Below are positions 7,992 through 15,000 of a stretch of DNA of 15,000 nt, one piece after another. The DNA lies in the NCBI GenBank assembly GCA_012295275.1, contig CM022667.1:9700038-9715037 (forward strand). Reading direction: 5' to 3'. Made by a program: the position numbers and the translations under genes. The DNA is from Chrysomallon squamiferum. Lineage: Eukaryota > Mollusca > Gastropoda > Neomphalida > Peltospiridae. The notes beneath the pieces are model-generated. The model did no database searches and was not told the origin of the DNA. It saw only the letters and a list, made by a program, of their open reading frames with translations. Each line of letters starts with the position of its first letter. Positions within the stretch are counted from its first letter, which is position 1.

Positions 7992-8033
<42 letters not shown>
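7804..8033. repeat. (ACAT)n followed by (AC)n
   Basis: ACAT/GCAT-type tetranucleotides (7804-7920, with a CCAT patch 7905-7919) pass through A/C-rich sequence into a pure AC run at about 7994-8033. Confidence 0.95.
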
Positions 8034-8036
<3 letters not shown>

Positions 8037-8207
8037 TGATGGCACATATTTTCAGCGACTTATATACAAGCCGTGATTTTGTTTGCTTTAATTATAAATA
8101 ATTTGTACTTCGCGACAAAGCACAACTCAGTGAGTTCGACTAACTCTTTTGAACTTGATTACAAAGTCAAATTTAGGTTTATCTGTGGCTGCGAATGGAA
8201 TATATGT
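8034..8207. other. Unique sequence between microsatellites
   Basis: No gene seen. The small frame at 8073-8279 runs into the following TTTTA repeat. Confidence 0.5.
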
Positions 8208-8270
8208 ATTTTATTTTATTTTATTTTATTTTATTTTATTTATTTATTTATTTATTTTTATTTTATTGTA
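8208..8270. repeat. (TTTTA)n/(TTTA)n
   Basis: TTTTA pentanucleotides change to TTTA tetranucleotides and back. Confidence 0.9.
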
Positions 8271-8398
8271 TTTTTTTAAATTTACACTACCGACCAATCT
8301 TTGTTGATAATAAAGTTTAACAGTAACATAACGGGCGTGCTTTTGTTTCTAGTGAACCCGTGATGTCATATGTTCAGAACCTTAACTAACGCATTCCT

Positions 8399-8426
8399 TG
8401 TGTGTGTGTGTGTGTGTGTGTGTGTG
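8399..8426. repeat. (TG)n microsatellite
   Basis: Fourteen TG units without interruption. Confidence 0.95.
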
Positions 8427-8511
8427 AGAAGAAATACATTTGTCTTTATTACCATATAGTTGGCATCACCACATGAATATTTTAGGTTGACTAATGTCTG
8501 GTGCTGTTCAT

Positions 8512-8541
8512 TATATACGTATATATATATATATATATATA
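8512..8541. repeat. (TA)n microsatellite
   Basis: TA dinucleotides with one ACG interruption near 8517-8519. Confidence 0.9.
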
Positions 8542-8655
8542 CGGCTTTCAAAAGCCTAATCTGTTAATTTTTTCTTTTGAAGAAAACTATTTAAGACCGA
8601 ATCATAATAGATAATAATTAACAGATATCGTATTTTACCCCACAATGTTCAGTAT

Positions 8656-8656
8656 C

Positions 8657-8748
<92 letters not shown>

Positions 8749-8769
8749 TTCTATCTATCTATCTAATCT
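8656..8769. repeat. Compound (ATCT)n(CTGT)n(CTAT)n microsatellite
   Basis: TCTA-type units (8656-8708) switch to TCTG-type units (8706-8748), then a single CTTT and back to TCTA. The Y/L/S and C/L/S/V-rich frame across it (8645-8851) is an artefact of the repeat. Confidence 0.95.
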
Positions 8770-8862
8770 ATATGTTAAAATTAATATGGTGGTCAGTTTC
8801 CACTCTAATATATCTTTATGTTTATGTTTTATAAATAAAATAATTTTGTAAAAAAAATAAAA

Positions 8863-8928
<66 letters not shown>
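8863..8928. repeat. (AAT)n microsatellite, 22 units
   Basis: Pure AAT run. Confidence 0.95.
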
Positions 8929-8984
8929 TTTGTTGTTGTTTTTCTGATTTCTTGTTCATTAATATTAATATATTTTTTTGGTTA

Positions 8985-8987
8985 TAT

Positions 8988-9047
<60 letters not shown>
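8985..9047. repeat. (ATTT)n microsatellite
   Basis: Regular TTTA tetranucleotides, about 15 units. Confidence 0.95.
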
Positions 9048-9049
<2 letters not shown>

Positions 9050-9346
9050 GTTAATAGTTCATTAATATGGCTGCGTTTACAATTAATATTTTTCCTTACT
9101 GACTGCATGGGATTTTGCAGATTATTTTGTTTTCTGATAAAATTCGTGCAAAGAGGTAATATTCGTATTTCGACTAATAATAAATACAGATTATATCTTG
9201 ATATAAATATATATACTAGTATATTAATTTTAATAATTAAACAGGAACAATTTTTATTATTATTATTTTTTTTGTTATGATTACAAACTCCATCCATCTT
9301 TCTTAATACTGTCAATAGCAACTTAGTTACCATTGTCTTAACTGTT
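9048..9346. other. AT-rich intergenic DNA, no gene seen
   Basis: Unique AT-rich sequence. The overlapping plus- and minus-strand frames here (8978-9280, 9046-9333) are I/N/L-rich and carry no domain signature. Confidence 0.5.
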
Positions 9347-9367
9347 GATGACGTAACAAATCACGTG
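9347..9367. promoter_or_regulatory. CRE-like/E-box pair, copy 1
   Basis: TGACGTAA starts at 9349 and CACGTG at 9362, 13 bases apart. The same arrangement recurs at 10314-10334. TGACGT is the core bound by CREB/ATF factors and CACGTG by bHLH-ZIP factors; occupancy here is not shown. Confidence 0.4.
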
Positions 9368-9397
9368 TTTAACATAAGATTAATGACAAATAGCTCA

Positions 9398-9431
9398 CAT
9401 TTGGTTGTCTAGTAAATGGTAAAACCAAATG
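9398..9431. other. Perfect 9-bp inverted repeat, 16-nt loop
   Basis: CATTTGGTT (9398-9406) and AACCAAATG (9423-9431) are exact reverse complements. It could form a short hairpin; no flanking target duplication or element was recognised. Confidence 0.5.
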
Positions 9432-10030
9432 CTTTTAATATTGTTTTATGACTATTAATATCATTTTGATTAAAAATATTTGTATATGATTGAACTTCTC
9501 CATTCACTGGTATTAATGCTGTTTTTTCTTTATTACCATTTTATTACTATTATTATAATACTGACGGTATTCCGGTTGTGATGTTATACCAATTAATATC
9601 TTTATTGCCGACGTCATAAAACATAAATGCATGGAAAAAGATAAATGATTATTGTTTCCTTTCCTGTCTAAATTACATTTCCTTGTTTCCCGTTTCTTCT
9701 TCTTCTTTTATCTTCTTATCATTTTGCTTTTCTTCTTCTTCTTCTTCTTCTTCCATTTTCTGTACTTTGTTCACCAAATATTCATTTTTTTCTTCTTCAA
9801 ATACATGTAACTGATTAATATACTGAATATTTCTTTAATATAACCAAAGTGCACTCATTTTCATCATTATTGTCTTCGTCGTCATCATCCTCGTCATTGT
9901 CATCATCATAATTGTCATCTTCAGAATGATTCCTATTCATATATTAAGGTTAACTGACCACGAGTTATTTTATATTTTATAGCTGTTCTTTATGTGTGAC
10001 TAAATATGTAACTCACTGTAATTTCAGTTT
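9432..10030. other. AT-rich intergenic DNA with TTC and TCA/TCG runs
   Basis: Holds a TTC run (9729-9754), shorter TTC patches (9691-9710) and a degenerate TCA/TCG trinucleotide stretch (9858-9925). One ACGTCA CRE half-site lies at 9611. No gene seen. Confidence 0.6.
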
Positions 10031-10153
10031 CCTGTTGTTACGTCACCCGATTTCAACGTGGACGTGATTTAACAACATTGTTTTAATTGATAAAGATGTA
10101 CTTACTTCACGTCACTGTATACATAATTTATAGATTACCCTGTTGTTACGTAA
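10031..10153. promoter_or_regulatory. Cluster of bZIP-type sites
   Basis: CCTGTTGTTACGT occurs twice (10031 and 10139), giving ACGTCA at 10040 and the palindrome TTACGTAA at 10146-10153, with another ACGTCA at 10109. A further TTACGTAA lies outside, at 10263-10270. TTAYGTAA is the known PAR-bZIP/NFIL3 site. The 13-base duplication hints at an old tandem repeat. Confidence 0.35.
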
Positions 10154-10313
10154 TTCGTTTATCAATAATTTTGACCTGACGGCCGTTTATTTTAAGTACA
10201 CCCATTAAATCGCTTTCATCTCGAGATAATCATAGTTTTTTTTCTTTTCTTTTTTTCTTTCATTACGTAAACCATGTGTCCTTGAACTGAATTAACTACA
10301 AAATAACTCAGGT

Positions 10314-10334
10314 GATGACGTAGTAAATCACGTG
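10314..10334. promoter_or_regulatory. CRE-like/E-box pair, copy 2
   Basis: TGACGTAG starts at 10316 and CACGTG at 10329, with the same 13-base offset as at 9349/9362 and shared intervening AAAT. The two copies share 17 of 21 or more bases and so probably descend from one repeat. Confidence 0.4.
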
Positions 10335-10361
10335 CTAAGTGTAAGTAATTGTAGGTATTAC

Positions 10362-10382
10362 ATCCGTTTTTTTTTTTTTTTT
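10362..10382. repeat. Poly(T)
   Basis: T-rich homopolymer run of about 17 T (10366-10382). Confidence 0.85.
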
Positions 10383-10484
10383 ACTAAGTCATGTTTTCTC
10401 TTGCTGTTATTTAGTCGTTATTTATGATACTGAAATAATTATTGTGAGAAATATAATTATTTTCATTGAGATGTTACCGATGTA

Positions 10485-10606
10485 ATAAATAAATAAATAA
10501 GTAAATTAATTAATTAATAAGAAAATAAATAAATAAGTAAATTAATTAATTAATAAGAAAATAAATAAATAAGTAAATTAATTAATTAATAAGAAAATAA
10601 ATAAAT
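10485..10606. repeat. 36-bp tandem repeat, three copies
   Basis: Units starting GTAAATTAATTAATTAATAA at 10501, 10537 and 10573 are spaced exactly 36 bp, with no base difference seen over the shared length. The unit is itself made of TAAT and AAAT words. Identity of copies implies recent expansion. Confidence 0.9.
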
Positions 10607-10649
10607 GATTAAATAAAATGTTTGTAGAATTGGAACTTCAGTGTTAGCG

Positions 10650-10862
10650 TAACAATAGCAGTAGTTACAGTAGTAATTGTAGTGGTAGTAATAATGGTTC
10701 TAGTAGTACAGTAGTGGTGACAGTACTACTAATAGTGGTAGTAGCAGTAGTAGCAGTAATACCTGTAAAAGTAGTTGCAGAAGCAGAAGTAGCAGTGGTA
10801 ATAGTAGAAGTAGTATTGGTAGTTCACGTAATATTAAAGATAGTAGTAGTTATAGTAGTAGT
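10650..10862. repeat. Degenerate (AGT)n trinucleotide array
   Basis: AGT/AGC/AAT triplets, the opposite orientation to the ACT array at 561-1305. Confidence 0.85.
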
Positions 10863-10913
10863 GCTAAATTTTGCTACCATTAAAAACTAGTGGTTTATTT
10901 AATATTGTTATTC

Positions 10914-11410
10914 TTAGTTAAGACAAAATTTAAATTTATTTAATTCTGTTATATTTGATGAGGTGACAGACCGTTAATCTATTTAATACTGTTATGTTTA
11001 GTGACGCAACAAACTGATAATTTATGTAATACTATCATGCTTAGTGACGTAACAAGTTCATAATTTATGTAATGCTATCATGCTTAGTGACGTATCAAAT
11101 TCATAATTTATGTAATGCTATCATGCTTAGTGACGTAACAAACTGATGTTTTATGTAATACTATCATGCTTAGTGACGTATCAAATTCATAATTTATGTA
11201 ATGCTATCATGCTTTTGATAATTTTGTTATCATGCTTAGTGACGTATCAAATTCATAATTTATGTAATGCTATCATGCTTAGTGACGTAACAAATTGAAA
11301 ATGTATTTTTTTTTATTATAATGTTTAGGAACGTAACAAACTGATAATTTATTTATTACTATAATGTTTAGTGACGTAACAAATTGATAATGTATTCAAT
11401 ACTTTTATTT
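10914..11410. repeat. About 43-bp minisatellite carrying paired bZIP-type motifs
   Basis: Units begin TTAGTGACGTA and start at 10914 and 10955 (degenerate), 10998, 11041, 11084, 11127, 11170, a 23-bp partial at 11213, then 11236, 11279, 11325 and 11368. Spacing is 43 bp apart from small indels. Seven units have TGACGT and one TGACGC; six have TTATGTAA starting exactly 20 bp after the TGACG core. TGACGTAA is CREB/ATF-like and TTATGTAA matches TTAYGTAA of PAR-bZIP/NFIL3. No reading frame crosses it. Confidence 0.9.
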
Positions 11411-11690
11411 ACTAGTTACGGAACGTTTTATTTTCCAGTTTTCATGAACAAACGTGGTTATTTATTTTTATCTCAGTATCATCGCTACGGGATCTATATT
11501 TTGTCACTAATATGTATGTAAGACTGCTTTGTATAGATACCGAATCAAGAGAGATGTTTCAATCAATATATCGTGATATCACTGGATACTGTTCAGCTAG
11601 CAAATTATAAGACGTATTCTCTTTTTTTTTTTTCTACTAATCAGTAATTGTAACAGAAATAAAATCAGGTATCTGTATTTCATTAAAGAT
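11411..11690. other. Unique AT-rich DNA, no gene seen
   Basis: Includes a poly(T) run at about 11622-11632. No motif of note. Confidence 0.5.
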
Positions 11691-11696
11691 TAAATC

Positions 11697-11830
11697 ACCA
11701 TTATCATCATTATTATTATTACTGTCATGGTTATTATCATCATTAATATATTCAGCATCATCATTATTGTTAATATTATTACTACTAAAAATCGTGATGA
11801 TGGTGATAATGATGATGATAATGATAAGAT
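11697..11830. repeat. ATT/ATC repeats facing GAT/AAT repeats
   Basis: ATC/ATT triplets (11697-11785) are followed by GAT/AAT triplets (11794-11830), so the two halves are roughly complementary in inverted orientation. The minus-strand I/M-rich frame at 11690-12070 is a by-product. Confidence 0.7.
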
Positions 11831-12153
11831 AATCAAGTAGATGATAATAAGCTTAATTACAAAAAATGATGAAGATGTAATTGACATTAAATATTTTCCA
11901 ACAAAATGTAAATGTTCAAAATTTTGCATACAGTATCTTGTTTGCTTTTTGTTGCCGTTGGCGTTGCTTGTGCAGATGTTGTAGTTGCTCTGATTGCTTC
12001 TAACATCGTTGTTATCATTGTTCAATGAAGTTATAACAATGTCGAAATTCGCCGAAATATTCCGAATCACAAAATGACGTCAATAACAGTGTTACGTCAT
12101 AAAGAATAAATTAAATGATCGACTGTGACTCCATGGAAGTCAAAATCTTGACG

Positions 12154-12154
<1 letters not shown>
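11831..12154. other. Unique stretch with two CRE sites
   Basis: Mixed-composition sequence without a gene I can support. It contains the perfect palindrome TGACGTCA at 12075-12082 and TTACGTCA at 12092-12099. Confidence 0.4.
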
Positions 12155-12188
<34 letters not shown>

Positions 12189-12340
12189 TAACATAATTAT
12201 ATTACTTTAAGCACTACTGCTACTACTAGAACTACTGTTACTGTTACTGCTGTTAATACTGCTACAATTATTTCTAGCACTTGTATTTTTTACTATTACT
12301 ACTACATCTACTACTACTAGTAGCAGTAGAACTAGAACTA
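12155..12340. repeat. (ATT)n followed by degenerate (ACT)n array
   Basis: Pure ATT run 12155-12189, then ACT/ACTG/AGA triplet-type sequence 12208-12340. Confidence 0.85.
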
Positions 12341-12414
12341 GCACGTCCTTATTTCAATCTCGACTTTAAATTGAATTATTATTATTTTTTATTTTTTCAC
12401 ATTAACAAGGTTGT

Positions 12415-12625
12415 GGTTAAAAAATAAATAAATAAATAAAAAAAAAACAAGAAAAAATATAGTAGCTGTTACTATTTTTCGATTCCGTACAACGAAATAA
12501 GATAATAACACGTAAAAAAAAAAAGAAAAAAAGACAACAACAAAATCCCTCAACCCCCCCCAAAAAAACCAGCAACCGATCAACAAAAAAACAACAACAA
12601 ACAAAAAAAAAAAAAAAAAAAAAGA
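12415..12625. repeat. A-rich and A/C-rich low-complexity DNA
   Basis: AAAT units (12420-12440), several A runs, a C8 run (12554-12561) and poly(A) 12603-12623. The minus-strand F/V-rich frame at 12389-12604 reflects this composition. Confidence 0.85.
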
Positions 12626-12847
12626 ACTGAAACCAACAACATCAGCTTTTTCAAATTAATCGTAATAGTAAACTAAACATTTTTTTTTTTTTTAAAAATC
12701 GACAAATACACACTAAGCCGTTCTTAACTCCGTTTTAGTTAATCAGTATTTTAATATTCTTTTCTCAAATCAATATGTTGTACTTTTTTGAGAGGCGTGG
12801 TCGTAATTATCGAAGAAAGCTATAACGCGCAGCCGGGTCAATTATTA
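12626..12847. other. Unique AT-rich DNA, no gene seen
   Basis: Poly(T) at about 12681-12692. A GC-richer patch (12790-12838) shows no recognisable element. Confidence 0.5.
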
Positions 12848-12920
12848 GAAGTAGTGGTAGTAGTAGCAGCAGCAGTAGTAGTAGTGGTAATATTATAACA
12901 ATGATGATGAGGATGAAGAT
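12848..12920. repeat. (AGT)n and GAT triplet repeats
   Basis: AGT/AGC triplets 12848-12893, then GAT-type triplets to about 12920. Confidence 0.85.
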
Positions 12921-13128
12921 AGTAATAATAATAAGACAAAGATGATTTTAATTGCAATAACAATAATGCTAATGATGATCCTAAGAATAAAAAATGATGA
13001 ATATTTATGATGATGAATAGAAAACGAAATAGAAGATTCTAAATTAGATTAGCTATAAATGTGAAGACATAATCAACAACTGGACAATTTCCTAGAATTT
13101 TGATTTATAAGAAAAGAATGCAGACACC
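12921..13128. other. AT-rich DNA with scattered GAT/AAT triplets
   Basis: No gene seen. Confidence 0.5.
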
Positions 13129-13161
<33 letters not shown>

Positions 13162-13162
13162 G
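13129..13162. repeat. (AT)n(AC)n microsatellite
   Basis: AT run to 13153 continuing into AC units. The 95-codon frame at 13100-13387 reads it as YIYI and is K-rich elsewhere, so I do not call it. Confidence 0.9.
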
Positions 13163-13615
13163 ATACTTATCATACATACACATTTATCACCAAGAAACGA
13201 CAATAAAACTCATTGGAAAGACCAAGTGATGAATATGGCTGAGATAAAAGTAAAAAAAAATGAAACCAGGCACAAAAAAAAAAAAGCCACAAAAAACCCA
13301 CAAAAAGTGAAACAAACCCACCTTGACTGCCAAAATGCCAGAGCTGCCAAATTTAACGAGTACCTTATGTTTAGCTATTTACTTTGAAAGAGCGAGTGAA
13401 TAATAAAAAATAAAAAAAAAAAAAAATATAAAAAAAATAAATAAAAAAATAACAACCCTGAAAGAAAAACTAAACGAAAATAAAAAGAAAGTAATTTGAA
13501 GTCAAATTATTAAAAGGAAATATAAGACAATGAAAACGAAGAAGGAAGAGGAAGAAAACACAGGAAAGAAAAAAAGAAAAAGAAGACAAAAGGAGTGATT
13601 TAAGAAAAAAAAAAA
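13163..13615. other. A-rich intergenic DNA, no gene seen
   Basis: Long A-rich tracts (13273-13285, 13405-13450) and A/G-rich sequence up to 13615. Confidence 0.6.
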
Positions 13616-13631
13616 ATAATAATAATAATAA

Positions 13632-13671
<40 letters not shown>
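13616..13671. repeat. (AAT)n(AAG)n microsatellite
   Basis: AAT units 13616-13633, then AAG units 13633-13671. Confidence 0.95.
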
Positions 13672-13673
<2 letters not shown>

Positions 13674-13786
13674 CAAAAGAAAGAAAAGATTCAGAAATGA
13701 CTAAATGGATGATAATAATATTGATCATGAAGATGGTGCTAAAAACAATGACAGTTGCAGTCTTAGTAGTGGTACTAGTAGTATTT

Positions 13787-13983
13787 ATAGTAGGAGCGAT
13801 AGTAGTAGTGATAGTAGAAGTAATAATAATAATAATAATAATAACAGTAGGAGTAATAATCGTAGTTGTAGTAGTAGTAGTAGCAACAGCAGCAGTAGTA
13901 GTTGCAATACGGATGTTAGTATTAGTAGTGACATACTATTACTACTACTGCTGCTAATGCTACTTCTTCTACTACTACTACTT
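13787..13983. repeat. (AGT)n array joined to (ACT)n array, inverted
   Basis: AGT/AAT/AGC triplets to about 13928, then ACT/CTG/CTT triplets 13931-13983 on the same strand. AGT and ACT are reverse complements, so the two parts can fold back on each other. The S/N-rich and V/I-rich plus-strand frames here (13705-13986 and 13697-13957) are translations of the repeat. Confidence 0.85.
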
Positions 13984-13985
13984 TA

Positions 13986-14537
13986 GATATGAGAGGACCG
14001 CCACTCTAACTTCTGTATTGTATATTTTACTGATATGAGAGGACCGCCACTCTAACTTCTGTATTGTATATTTTACAGATATGAGAGGACCACTCTAACT
14101 CTCTGTCTATATACAGGTACCGGACCAATTATCCGGCATCCTGAATTCCGGAAAGACCAGAAAACCGTAAGTTTCTTCCTTACGCTATTTTCATAGTTCG
14201 CGCGCGCGGGTCTTTTCCTCACCAGACCGGAACTACTCTTTCAAGCCGCGTGGCGTTCATTCACTCGCCGCATTCTTTACATGTCGGGTCACCTCAGTTG
14301 TGTATCGTCAATATTCTTTACGTTTTCAATTTTTAAATTATTTACGTATTTAGATGCCTTGGTACCAGAAAAACGGAAAATCCAGAAGTCCGGAATGCCA
14401 CAGGCCCCAAGGAGTCCGGATAATTGGTCTGGTACCTGTATTTCTGATATGAGAGGACCGCCACTCTCACTAGTCTGTTGTATATAATACTGATACGAGA
14501 GGACCTCCTATCCCGCCACTCCCATTCACTTACCAGT
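13986..14537. repeat. 46-bp minisatellite, five units, interrupted by a MITE
   Basis: Units starting GATATGAGAGGACCGCCACT occur at 13986, 14032, 14078 and 14446, with a diverged one (GATACGAGAGGACC) at 14492. Spacing is exactly 46 bp between neighbours. The third unit is broken at TA 14112-14113 by the element at 14114-14438 and resumes at 14441, which shows the array is older than the insertion. Confidence 0.9.
14114..14438. mobile_element. 325-bp pogo/Tigger-like MITE with TA target-site duplication
   Basis: The element starts CAGGTACCGGACC and ends with the inverted copy (GGTCTGGTACCTG); the 23-bp terminal inverted repeats differ at one base (position 9). TA at 14112-14113 and TA at 14439-14440 are the duplicated target. 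CAG...CTG termini with TA duplication and ATCCGG/TTCCGG-type subterminal words fit pogo/Tigger relatives of Tc1/mariner. It encodes no transposase; the 68-codon frame at 14281-14487 crosses its right end. It would be mobilised in trans. Inside is a CG-alternating run at 14199-14208. Confidence 0.85.
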
Positions 14538-14700
14538 TGTAAATAAAAAGTCTTTTAAAAGCACCTGTCCATATCCACGTACCATTACCCTCAATAACCC
14601 GCCGTAAGAACGGTATATAAACTGATGTGAAAATTATAGATTGTTAGTATTACGACCTATCAACATTCGCGACCATGCTCTGGGAACGAAAAGTAAAAAG
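14538..14700 (+). promoter_or_regulatory. TATA-box sequence, possible LTR or promoter fragment
   Basis: TATATAAA (14614-14621) lies in a stretch of mixed composition. About 40 bp downstream CAACA is followed by TTCGCGACCATGC (14666-14678), reminiscent of an LTR end plus primer-binding region in some Gypsy-type elements. With the upstream 46-bp repeats as possible U3 enhancers this could be a solo or broken LTR. No retroelement coding sequence follows. Uncertain. Confidence 0.25.
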
Positions 14701-14715
14701 AAATAAGTGATCAAG

Positions 14716-14752
<37 letters not shown>
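14716..14752. repeat. Poly(A) run, 37 A
   Basis: Uninterrupted A37, the longest homopolymer in the window. Confidence 0.95.
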
Positions 14753-14754
<2 letters not shown>

Positions 14755-15000
14755 CGAAGAAAAAATGCTTCAAATACTTGAACTGTTTATCGCTTTGTGA
14801 AGCTATACAGACTGGGTCATTCAGTTCAGAATTTTTTTAATTGTTTTTTTTTTTTTTTTTAGTTTTGTTTATCTTTCTCTGTGAGTACAGCCATTAATTT
14901 CTAATTTATTTTTTACTTTTATTTAACTGATAGTGAATACAGCCATTAATCTCTTCTTTTTTTTTTTTTTAAAGTAATAGTTTATTTATAACAACTGAAA
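14753..15000. other. AT-rich DNA with poly(T) runs and a 52-bp diverged duplication
   Basis: Poly(T) at 14844-14860 and 14957-14970. GTGA(G/A)TACAGCCATTAAT occurs at 14881 and 14933, 52 bp apart. No gene seen. Confidence 0.6.

Noticed and set aside
8399-9047. Regularly spaced repeats resembling a CRISPR array
   Set aside because: These are pure microsatellites of different units with no repeat-spacer layout, and the DNA is animal-like.
13705-13986. 93-codon Ser/Asn-rich frame
   Set aside because: AGT and AAT triplets translate as Ser and Asn; repeat artefact.
1-15000. tRNA, rRNA or other RNA genes
   Set aside because: I looked for T-loop (GGTTCGAATCC-like) and other RNA hallmarks and saw none with supporting stems.

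Overview
The window looks like animal nuclear DNA, most likely from a cephalopod mollusc (octopus-like). The grounds are a very AT-rich background, extreme density of micro- and minisatellites (AAT, ATTT, ACAT, TCTA/TCTG, ACT/AGT, AC and AT runs), small DNA-transposon remnants, and a single intact G protein-coupled receptor whose whole reading frame lies in one exon. The taxon is an inference from texture; no ribosomal or mitochondrial marker is present.

Layout. Bases 1-2900 hold no gene I can support: AT-rich DNA, a degenerate ACT trinucleotide array of about 750 bp (561-1305), poly(A)/AAT/GAT runs and ATTT-type repeats. Bases 2900-4590 are more balanced in composition and are the likely 5' flank or untranslated leader of the receptor: a strong splice-donor match at 3341-3349, a perfect 10-bp stem-loop (3415-3446), a 34-codon small ORF (3601-3705), an acceptor match at 4421-4436, and a uORF at 4487-4537. 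The only confident protein gene is at 4591-6003 (+): a 470-residue class A receptor whose nearest look-alikes are muscarinic and histamine H3/H4 receptors. It lacks the amine-anchoring Asp in TM3 (Arg101 instead) and has several other altered micro-switch residues. AATAAA-rich sequence 180-200 bp after the stop may provide polyadenylation.

Bases 6210-9300 are noncoding. They include a candidate 930-bp terminal-inverted-repeat transposon remnant (6714-7643) and a dense run of pure microsatellites (7800-9050). Bases 9300-12100 carry many bZIP-type motifs (TGACGT, TTAYGTAA). The most striking part is a roughly 43-bp minisatellite (10914-11410) in which six of about eleven units pair a CRE-like site with a TTATGTAA site exactly 20 bp apart.

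Bases 12100-13985 are again trinucleotide arrays and A-rich DNA. Bases 13986-14537 are a 46-bp minisatellite split by a 325-bp pogo/Tigger-like MITE with a TA target duplication. This is followed by TATA-box-containing sequence that may be a fragment of an LTR or another promoter, and then poly(A)/poly(T)-rich DNA to the end.

No RNA gene, CRISPR array or multi-gene system is seen. The points that best repay attention are the unusual receptor binding pocket, the bZIP-site minisatellite, and the MITE insertion that dates itself relative to the 46-bp array.
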